Shown: positions 56,201-64,000 of the stretch, in pieces
How the letters are laid out: each line of letters starts with the position of its first letter
Position numbering within the stretch: position 1 is the stretch's first letter
Source of the DNA: Conus ventricosus
Taxonomy: Eukaryota; Mollusca; Gastropoda; Neogastropoda; Conidae
DNA: 64,000 nucleotides
Direction of reading: 5' to 3'
Assembly: GCA_018398815.1 (NCBI GenBank)
Contig: CM031628.1
Location: 14,986,005-15,050,004 of the forward strand
Made by a program: the position numbers and the translations under genes
Notes under the pieces: model-generated
The model's database searches: none
What the model was told of the DNA's origin: nothing
Seen by the model: the letters and a program-made list of their open reading frames with translations, nothing else

Positions 56201-57739
56201 TCTTGTGGGGGGGGGGATTCTCTTTCACCGTATATGCATTGTATGAGGAGCTTCTGATGCGATTGTTCCCTTAGAATTGTTAATATGAATTATTTTAATC
56301 AGGTATCTATTACACATATATAAGGAAGCCACTTCTTTTCAAAATAGGTATGTTTCGTCTCTAAGTGATGAGAGTATCTTTCAGTTTTATATCTACTATG
56401 TATTTCCTTCAAAAAATGCTTGTAGATTAGGTTTCATGTTTTGTATTCTTTACTTATAAAGGAAGAGCTTACCAAGTAGGATTATGAGATCAATTGTTTC
56501 GTCAGTTTTAATGTTATCTGCAACACCAAAGAGAATTAGCTCCATACGTAATGACAGACGATGGCAGTTACTACATTTTTCTTTAATAAACTGTTCCCAA
56601 ATCCATTCAGAATGCCGAAGAAAATCGACATGTGTATAGATGGTGCTCTATCGAGTCCTTTTTCTTCGTCACAAAAATTACATTTGTTGCTGTGGACAAT
56701 ACCTATGTTTCTTAAAATGTTGTTTGCAACTGATATTCTATAGCACAGTTTGATCTGAAACCATTTCATTTCGGCTTCGTTTATTTTTTGAACTTTTATT
56801 AGTACTACCTTTTAGACAATTGGAATGTCTAATTTTCTTGTGATTATACAAATGGTTTAATGTTCAATATTTTCACTTCTATTCATTCGTTGCAATATGC
56901 TCTGGATCCTTTATTAACACTAACTAATACTTTAACAGTTTTTGAACATGCCTCACCAATGTTGTCATAAAACATTATTCTTCTCATTCGTTTGTATTTT
57001 GTGATTGTTTGCAGACAACGTGTAAACTCCAGAAAGTTTACCCGAATTTCATATTAATTTTGTGTAAAAGATCTGTAGCTCAAAAATTCGCCGTTGCTGT
57101 TAACTAAATCTTTCACAAAAAGGATATTGTTATCTCCCCATCTTTGTCCACAAAAGGTTTGTTTTCGAGGAGTAAAAATCTTCCTAATCCAAGCAAGTTT
57201 CAGTGCATTAATGTACGTTTCAATATTAGGTATACCTATTCCCCCTTTTTCAACACTGTGCGAGGAATATTTCCTCTTAACTTTATCACTTTTGTTGTTC
57301 CATACAAATTCATAGCACGTTTTTTTGGAATTGGTTTAATCTGTGAGTTTGGAGGATTTGGAAGTAATATCCACAGATAAATGAGTTTTGACAGAATTAG
57401 AGACTTCAATACAGCAATTCTCCGAAGAGGTGTTACGGTTCTTTGCAGCCATACCTTGAAAAGATTTTTTACTTCAGCAAATTTATCTGCTATGTTTATT
57501 TCTATGACATTTGAAAGATCGTTTGTAAACCAGAGTCCTAGGATTTTAAATTTTGAGGAATTCCATTACGTTTTGTAATGAGTTAAAATGTAACTAGAGA
57601 TTTTTTTCTTGCTTCCCAGCCACACGTTAAACGTTTTCTCAAAATTCAGTCTTAACCCTGAGTAAGATCCAAATTCAGTCAGAGTCGTAAGAGTTTGTTT
57701 GTTTGTTTGTTTGTTTTTTTAAGATCCTCTGTCCACATT

Positions 57740-58168
57740 TTAAGTATATGACGTGTCGTCAGCAAACTGATTAATTTTGAATTCAGAATCTGCCATTTTT
57801 ACTCCTTTTATATCTGCGTTTTCTCTAATCCTGCAAGCGGGTATTTCAGCACACAAGATGAATAGGTAAGGTGATAATGGATCACCTTGGCGACAGCCTA
57901 TCCCGATTTTGAGGCTTTGAGATACTTTTCCATTTACAATTACATACGCTTTTATGTGTTCATGAAAAGTGAAGATCCATCTGCATAACTCTTTTCCAAA
58001 ACCAAAGGTTGTTGGAACATTTTTCATGTATGACAAGTTGACTGAATCAAAAGCTTTTTCGAAGTCTACTGAAATTGATAAACCTGGTAAATCTTTCTTA
58101 TCAAGATGATCTATCACAGATAGTTCGGATACTATCTCCAATATATCTTCCTGGTACAAAACCAGTTT
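57740..58168 (-). pseudogene. LINE reverse-transcriptase palm
   Basis: About 140 open codons with both catalytic regions: SVDFEKAFDSV (first Asp) and FADDT (the two Asp of block 5), plus GIGCRQGDPLSPYLFILCAE. The domain is intact over this stretch. The reading frame continues upstream across the target-site duplication of the nested element (INED/QTGFVPG). It ends at about 57740 with a frame break. Confidence 0.85.
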
Positions 58169-58183
58169 GATCCTCATTGATTA
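58169..58183 (+). repeat. Target-site duplication, left copy
   Basis: GATCCTCATTGATTA, identical to 58494-58508. Both copies encode part of INED in the LINE RT when read on the minus strand. Confidence 0.95.
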
Positions 58184-58251
58184 ATCTTAAATAAATGTTA
58201 GCGAACCGCCCAGAGAACGAGGACAAACGAGTCACAAGACAAAACACAAAC

Positions 58252-58282
58252 GCGTTTCGACCTCTTAGGTCTTCGTCAGGTG
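58252..58282 (-). ncRNA. Hammerhead ribozyme motif, left arm of the foldback
   Basis: Minus strand: CUGACGA (58279-58273), stem II GACC-UAAGA-GGUC, GAAA (58258-58255), CGCGUUUGUG. It differs from the right-arm motif by one extra U after the predicted cleavage region, which may disturb stem I. Confidence 0.65.
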
Positions 58283-58354
58283 ATATATAAACGAATAAAA
58301 CAACGAAAATTCACTTAGCTTTGTGAATTTTCGTTGTTTTATTCGTTTATATAT

Positions 58355-58391
58355 CACCTGACGAAGACCTAAGAGGTCGAAACGCGTTGTG
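58355..58391 (+). ncRNA. Hammerhead ribozyme motif, right arm of the foldback
   Basis: Plus strand: CAC-CUGACGA (58358-58364), stem II GACC-UAAGA-GGUC, GAAA (58379-58382), then C-GC-G-U as a minimal stem III (A-U and C-G pairs with a 2-base loop), U as the cleavage base (58388), then GUG. CAC before the core pairs with GUG after the cut as a 3-bp stem I. All conserved core positions are met. The very short stem III suggests action as a dimer. Confidence 0.75.
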
Positions 58392-58493
58392 TTTTGTCTT
58401 GTGACTCGTTTGTCCTCGTTCTCTGGGCGGTTCGCTAACATTTATTTAAGATTTGTTTAGATTTCCGCCTGCAGTCGTCTCGCTTTGCAACTA

Positions 58494-58508
58494 GATCCTC
58501 ATTGATTA
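58494..58508 (+). repeat. Target-site duplication, right copy
   Basis: GATCCTCATTGATTA, identical to 58169-58183. Followed by the continuing LINE sequence. Confidence 0.95.
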
Positions 58509-58832
58509 GTTTATATTAAACGGACCTTATTCTGTGTGCTATGCAAATTGACCTAATTCTGTATACCACGTTTTAGAAGTGCTAATGGCCGCCAGTTCTT
58601 AAGATACTCTCTAGGTTTATCTCCTTTCGGAATACTTATTATAATCCCTTTCTTTTGCGTAACTGACGTCTTTCCATTAAGAGAGCGGACAACAAAGACG
58701 CCAAGCTGTTGCCAGAAAAATTAAAACAAATTTACAGTCATTCCATCTGTACGGGGGCTTGTATCATGTTTCATATTTTACAGAGCTATGGATGCTTCCT
58801 CTACTGCTATTTATCTTTCTAGGGCATAAGAG

Positions 58833-59550
58833 TCAGTCTTTGTTAATTTTGGAAGGGTTTTGTATATATGTATTCAGGTCCAATTCCTGTGAGTTTCTTA
58901 CTGCATATAGTGATTGGTAAAAATTCTTTGTTTCCGTAAGCGTATCCTCGGCTTGAGTTAACACTTCTCCGTTTGATCTTAGTTTCATCTTTTTTTTTTC
59001 TACTAACAAAAAGCCTTTTTTTTCAAGAGAACAAAAATGTTTGTTTATTTTCTCACCCTTTAAGGCCCACTTAGCTCTCGATCTTAGTTTTATGCCCCCC
59101 ATTTTTTTTACATTTCTAATGCTAGTTAATTTTTCTTCTTTTTTTAATCTTTTAACATCATTTTTTTCAGTATCATCTTTTGTTTTCCAATTCTGTGATG
59201 TCCTTTTCTAGTTGTTGTTCTGTTTTACATGCTGTCTTTCTGTCTTTAATGCTAGATGAAATAGTCTGTACTCTTATCTCCACGAGAAGAACATCCAAGA
59301 ACAGTTGATCTGAAATCGTGATCTGGATTTCATTGTTCAGAATTTGGTCTATTACTTCTCGATTATAAGGCGTTACAGCATATTGATTTTTTACTCTCTT
59401 GATCGTTTCGTTTATGAGTTCCATGTAGAAAATATCTTTCAGGCGAGAGGAGTTAAATTTCCAAAAACATCTGTCTTTCTTCCTGTTTAATTTCAATGCT
59501 GATACTAACCAGAGAATGGTCACTTTTATATCAATATAATATTTCAGCAT
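58833..59550 (-). pseudogene. LINE ORF2 linker between endonuclease and RT
   Basis: Two open segments. 59550-59173 includes LKLNRKKDRCFWKFNSSRLK, the WKFNNSLL box after the endonuclease, and a coiled coil near KTACKTEQQLEKDITELE. 59102-58833 includes GIKLRSRAKWALKGEKINKH, the RAKWxxxGEKxxKYF box before RT. Both are diagnostic for L1/Tx1-like ORF2. Confidence 0.8.
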
Positions 59551-59817
59551 TCTTTATGAGTGTGACCAGAGAGTCTGATACTAGAAAAAAATCTAAACGG
59601 CTCTGTTGAAAAGGGGTTTGTATTCTCCAGCTGTATCTTCATACTTTGGGATTCAATTCTCTCCAAATATCAATAAGGTCTAGTTCTGTCATCATGTTTA
59701 TAACCACTTCTTGTGCATTAGGATTATTTATATTCTTATAATTATGATAAACTAAGTTTGGATTAAGCACTAAATTCCGTTCTCCAGCAATTATTATATC
59801 AGAAATTTTAAGGTTTT

Positions 59818-60062
59818 CTATTTTTGTTTGTAAGGCTGTGGGAAAGATGGGTCATCTTTATTAGGTCCATATGTATTAACCAATGCAATATCTCTACCCA
59901 TTGTGCTCAGTACCAAAATGCTATAATTTCTTTTCTTATCTCTTATTGACTTCTTAATCTTAAATTCAAATTCATTATTAGATAGAATAGCCACTCCCTG
60001 TGATCTAGTAGTATTACTGCAAGTATGCATTCTAGCCCCATTTGGATCTAATCTGACGTTCT
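59818..60062 (-). pseudogene. LINE endonuclease fragment
   Basis: Open for about 70 codons with CSNTTRSQGVAILSNNEFEF, then a basic loop and DIALVNTYGPNKDDPSFPQ. The NxYGPN block precedes the catalytic centre of APE-type nucleases. Sequence upstream of 60062 no longer resembles a LINE, so the element is 5'-truncated inside the endonuclease. Confidence 0.8.
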
Positions 60063-60289
60063 AATTTGTGATTAAAATGTGTGTGTATTTAGATGTTTAA
60101 GTAGAAAGGAATGGTTGGAGTATCATTGTAGGTTTCACTGCATGCTAAAGTTAAGATAAAATAATAACGTTATGCCCCAAGTTTGAAAAAAGGAATGCGT
60201 CTATGTGGATGCCTTTGAGCGAGAGCTATGTTGGTTTATTCTGTTATTGACTGCTTGGGTACAGTTGGTATATGAACAGTGTTTAAACT

Positions 60290-60732
<443 letters not shown>

Positions 60733-60829
60733 CATCCATAATCAAATAATCTAATATATGGACAGTAGGGTAGACACCCTATATGCATAGATAGCACAAT
60801 AAGGGCGATAAGGTATTGGTTTGAAATTA

Positions 60830-61440
60830 TATAAATGGAACCAAACAGATTCCGCAAACAAGCATATGAAAGAGAAAAGATCGAAATAAACAAAACTCAA
60901 AATTGGGCATTAGAATTAAAACACTGTTTAGACATAATTATATGGCTTTTCAGAAGTATGGCTAAATGAAGGGGTAGGAGATGAGAACAGATTTATTTCA
61001 GTATTAAAACAAAGAATGATAGACTGTCATAAGCAGAACTGGCATGATAAAATAGAAAATAGCGAACCTTTTAATACCTACCGCTGTTTCAAATCCGTAC
61101 GCCATACTGAAAAATATTTTTACGACATCACGATAGCGAAATTTAGAAAAGCACTAACCAGACTACGTTTGGGGTAAACGAATTACACATAAACAAAAAG
61201 TTCACAGACAAGGATGCAATTTCAACATGTCCTTTTTGTCCAACAGAAGAAACTGAATTACACTTTTTCAAGATATGCCCATGTTATAGACAATTAAGGG
61301 AGAAATATATTTATAAGCATTATAGAAATAAGGATACAATTACACTAAGAAACCTATTACAAAATGAAAATATGGAAATGACATGTGACCTAGCAATGTA
61401 TACTTTTTATGCATTAAAATACAGAGAAACACAAATATAA
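60830..61440 (+). mobile_element. 3' end of a LINE, plus strand
   Basis: Plus-strand frames give MPNRFRKQAYERE-like sequence near 60840, then WHDKIENS near 61040, FRKALTRLRLGVNELHINKK-type sequence near 61140-61190 (one frameshift), and then STCPFCPTEETELHFFKICP at 61225-61285 and a stop at 61440. The C-x2-C-x(8)-H-x4-C motif is the terminal knuckle of LINE ORF2 proteins. The RT part is absent (5' truncation at the CT microsatellite). Unlike most elements in this window it lies on the plus strand. Confidence 0.7.
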
Positions 61441-62040
61441 GTCAAAGAAAAGAGACTTGGTTTTGCTTCTGTAGATTTATAGTTCAATTTAAACTGTTTG
61501 TGTATGTGATGTATGATTATGTGAATGTTTATGTATAAAATATATGAAGATGTGAATCTATCTGCATAACATATGAACATGGATGTATGGTGATAACATA
61601 ATATAGAGAAGGTTGAATCATGGATTTAACTCTGAATGTGTTTTACAGTATGGAAAGTAATAAGAATACCTGAATGAGTATGAAATTGTGATTGGTGTGA
61701 CGATATGAACAGATTTATGAAAGAGATGTCATATCATGAACACAAATAAGATTATGCAATTGTATACTCAGATGTGAAGCATGACAAGGACTATGTACAT
61801 ATGCATGATGAAAAGATAACTATATAAAAGTGAATACAAGGTTGTAATGTGAGGGAATGTGAATGTAATATAATATGAAGGAATGGAATTATGGAAATGA
61901 ATATATGTCTAGAGGAAAATATGTGTAAGGAATGAATATGAATGGAAATGTATAATTATGAATGGAGATGAGGAGAATGAGGCTATTATAAATGGATGAT
62001 GGAGTAGGAATACTTATAAGAACATGAACAAGATTGTAAA
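61441..62040. other. AT-rich DNA, no gene
   Basis: ATG/GAA-rich simple sequence without ORFs of note. May include LINE 3' untranslated sequence. Confidence 0.45.
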
Positions 62041-62360
62041 ATGTGCAGGTGTGCATGTAATGTGTGTATAGGTGTGTGTATGTGTTAGTATATATATATG
62101 TATATGTGTGTGTATGTGTATACATGTATACATGTATATATGTGTGTGTATGTGATATGCATGTGTATATGCATATGCATATGTGTGTATATATATGTAT
62201 ATGTGGGTGTGTAGGTATGTGTGTATATTTGTATGTATGTATGTAGCCCTGATGTGGCCCTTTGCGGTCGGCTGGGCTATAAGCAACATTATCTTATCTA
62301 TGTATTATGTATGTATGTATGTATGTATGTATGTATGTATGTATGTATGTATGTATATAA
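62041..62360. repeat. GTAT/TATG microsatellites
   Basis: Mixed (TG)n and (TA)n at 62050-62225, (GTAT)n at 62230-62245 and 62305-62356. Confidence 0.9.
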
Positions 62361-63375
62361 ATGAAAAACAAAAGAAATGAAAAGGAGAAGAAATAAGAAA
62401 AGTATGAGGATGTGATTGACTGAGATGGACTGAGCCTGATTGGATCAAGAAGTGTAGTAGAATTGAATGTATAACTAATAATATGTAATTATGCAAAGCA
62501 TAGACAGTCAAGGTAACTAAGAAGGAATACGTGTAATTATAATCTGAATGGATATAAATCAAAAATTACATGACCAAATAAATGAGCAGGAAGGGGGGGG
62601 GGGGGGGGGGGGTCATGGAGGAAACACAATAAGGGAACGAACGTGGCCACCATGGTGTATGAATGGTTTAAGTTAATGAGTATGGAAAATGTGCATATAA
62701 TAGAAAAGCAAGGGTATAAGGAAACATGTACAGAAGAGGAAGGTTAAATACGTAACGAAATCTGTATATACATACACATGTAAAACTACGAAATGAACAC
62801 AAAAGAAAACATAGTTCAGCTAACAGCAAGTCAACACGCAAGTCAGCACGAGTCGCGCGAGTCGCCAGGCACACACAGCGCCAGTCTCGCTCTGTCCGTC
62901 TCTCTCGCCCGTTCTTTCCCTCTCGCTCTCTGTTTAGAGAGGGGAGGGGGGGGGGAGTGGAGCGTGAGGCGGTTGGGGCAAAGGTGGGAGGCGATGGGAG
63001 TGAGGGTGGGAGAGAGAGTAGATGTAGAAATGAGAATTGCCTGTTGAATCTTGGCTGGATCGTCTGCTATGAAATGGCTGCCCGTAGATCATATTATAAC
63101 ATATAAGAGTATGGTTTTTGAACTCGAATGATGATAGCTATTATATGCATTTTGATTATTTTCTGAGGTGTTTTGAATGGTTAAAGTTTGAATTCTATGG
63201 ATCCGACTATCAAGAGACTCCTCGGTCAACAGGCAATCTAGACACTTGTGTACGAGTCAAGTGTCAACAAGTCTCACGGGGCAGAGTCACAGGCTGAAAA
63301 GAAATTGGGAAAACCACAATTAAAGTGAAAATAACTAAAGGAATGTACTAACCTGACACATGGAAAGCGACAAGG
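62361..63375. other. Unassigned DNA with a poly-G run
   Basis: Poly-G at 62594-62612 and G-rich at 62940-62960. A pyrimidine-rich stretch lies at 62885-62935. No gene recognised. Confidence 0.5.
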
Positions 63376-63378
63376 TTA

Positions 63379-63700
63379 TAGTAATCTCGGTTGGTAGAGC
63401 GCCGGACTCGTGATCCTGGGGTTGCGGGTTCGAATTTCGGTATAGGGGGATTTTTCCCTCGGAGTTAACATTGGTTCTGACTCCATCCCCCATATAGTCG
63501 TTCGGATGGGACTATAAACCGAGGTCTAGTCTGTGTCACATGCACTAAAGATCATACACGGACTCTAAAGATCCCGATGCTCATGTCCTAAGACGGGTGA
63601 GTACCGGCTACACGAAAATACACAATGCATGCAACCTGTGTGCCATAATAGTCTACTTGAAGACTGCGAGCACGGGGCAGGTTAAACATCCCCACCTGGA
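63379..63700 (+). repeat. tRNA-derived SINE
   Basis: The head (63379-63446) has a box A-like TCGGTTGGTAGAGC, an anticodon arm CCGGA-CTCGTGA-TCCTG (anticodon CGT, as in tRNA-Thr) and box B GGTTCGAATTT. Box B deviates from GGTTCGANNCC and the acceptor stem does not close. The body has GGATGGGACTATAAACCGAG and AAAGATC twice (63547 and 63567), typical of mollusc SINE bodies. Not a working tRNA gene. Confidence 0.75.
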
Positions 63701-64000
63701 AAAGAAAAAAGAAAGAAGCTTTTGTTATTCGGGGGTTTTCCTTTGCAGGGCGATAGGCTTATTTTGCGCATGCGTAAATGATGTAAACAAAAGATGCTTA
63801 AAATAGTACGTTTTTCCGGAGAATTGTACGACGCGGGAATCTTCTTCTTCTTCTTCTTCCTAAAATACTGGTTCACTCAAAAACGAGTAGGTCACCAGCG
63901 CGCATGTTAAAAAGTAAAATAAAATAACATAAAACAGTGCGACTCAGACTGTTGGCCCCTGGAGCAAATTTGGCAACAAGGGGTTGCACTCGATATTCAA
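63701..64000. other. Unassigned DNA
   Basis: A (CTT)n tract lies at 63841-63859. No gene recognised. Confidence 0.5.

Larger units (their letters stand above)
58184..58493. mobile_element. Foldback element with two inverted hammerhead-bearing arms
   Basis: Two arms of about 131 bp (58184-58314 and 58323-58453) are inverted copies with one indel and an 8-base loop (TTAGCTTT). A 40-bp tail (58454-58493) follows. The perfect 15-bp direct repeat GATCCTCATTGATTA flanks it at 58169-58183 and 58494-58508, a target-site duplication that interrupts the LINE RT frame exactly. The arms are related to the solo repeat at 55.3 kb and have the organisation of PLE terminal repeats. There is no coding capacity, so it must be mobilised by another element. 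Confidence 0.9.
56275..60062 (-). mobile_element. L1/Tx1-like LINE with a nested insertion
   Basis: Minus-strand ORF2 in order: endonuclease (60030-59818: RSQGVAILSNNEFEFKIKKS and DIALVNTYGPNKDDP), linker (59550-59173 with CFWKFNSSRLKDIFYMELI and 59102-58833 with AKWALKGEKINKHFCSLEKK), and RT (about 58640-57740: IPKGDKPREYLKNWRPL, then INEDQTGFVPG split by the insertion, SVDFEKAFDSVNLSY, CRQGDPLSPYLF and NQFADDTSYT). The carboxy end (56769-56280) has SNKCNFCDEE and FLKEIHSRYKTERYSHH. Better preserved than the LINE at 1.8-5.5 kb, and of the same general type. It is interrupted at 58183 by the foldback element. Confidence 0.85.

Noticed and set aside
57094..57578. Plus-strand ORFs over the LINE at 56-60 kb
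   Set aside because: Antisense shadows of the LINE ORF2, which has RT motifs on the minus strand.
63379..63446. tRNA-Thr gene
   Set aside because: The acceptor stem does not close, box B deviates from consensus and a SINE body follows directly.

Overview
The window is eukaryotic nuclear DNA from an animal, most likely a marine invertebrate; a gastropod or other mollusc is a plausible guess. The evidence is indirect. There is no operon-style gene packing, and there are very long GA/CT, GT/AC and AT microsatellites, many minisatellites, a tRNA-derived SINE, and a dense, nested load of eukaryotic transposable elements (L1/Tx1-like, CR1/Jockey-like and RTE-like LINEs, DIRS, Penelope-like elements, a Tc1-like transposon and a Polinton/Maverick). 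No host gene could be identified with confidence. Two 100-N scaffold gaps (18613-18712 and 49041-49140) and single-base frame breaks in otherwise recognisable genes suggest a draft long-read assembly, so some breaks may be sequencing error rather than decay.

Layout. 1-650: two short tandem-repeat arrays. 1.76-5.56 kb: a decayed L1/Tx1-like LINE on the minus strand. 5.6-10.2 kb: microsatellite-rich DNA. 10.23-12.15 kb: a 27-bp minisatellite of about 70 copies that stays open in all three minus frames. 12.55-16.08 kb: a DIRS-type retrotransposon (gag, RT, RNase H) with inverted terminal repeats but no tyrosine recombinase, abutting a LINE ORF1 remnant. 16.84 kb: a solitary palindrome related to the Polinton ends. 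17-21 kb: low-quality and simple-sequence DNA. 21.1-23.4 kb: a CR1/Jockey-like LINE. 27.6-28.8 kb: the 3' half of a Penelope-like element (PLE) with a hammerhead-ribozyme motif.

28.82-44.31 kb is the most notable unit. It is a 15.5-kb Polinton/Maverick-type (adintovirus-like) element bounded by inverted copies of an approximately 90-bp palindrome. It holds relics of a packaging ATPase, a major capsid protein, another likely structural protein, a protein-primed family-B DNA polymerase, a DDE integrase and several small membrane or coiled-coil proteins. All the large genes are broken.

44.3-47.9 kb: mostly unassigned, with weak exon-like stretches. 47.9-49.0 kb: a Tc1-like transposase. 50.35-53.10 kb: a nearly complete PLE (RT plus GIY-YIG endonuclease) between 178-bp direct repeats, each carrying a hammerhead core. 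53.7-55.2 kb: an RTE-like LINE. 55.3 kb: a solo PLE-type terminal repeat with a hammerhead core. 56.27-60.06 kb: a second L1/Tx1-like LINE, interrupted at 58.18-58.49 kb by a 310-bp foldback element made of two inverted hammerhead-bearing arms and flanked by a perfect 15-bp target-site duplication. 60.8-61.4 kb: the 3' end of another LINE. 63.4 kb: a tRNA-derived SINE.

The genes do not form one host pathway. The window is a layered record of mobile-element insertions. The items most worth following up are the hairpin-ended Polinton and the hammerhead-ribozyme foldback insertion.
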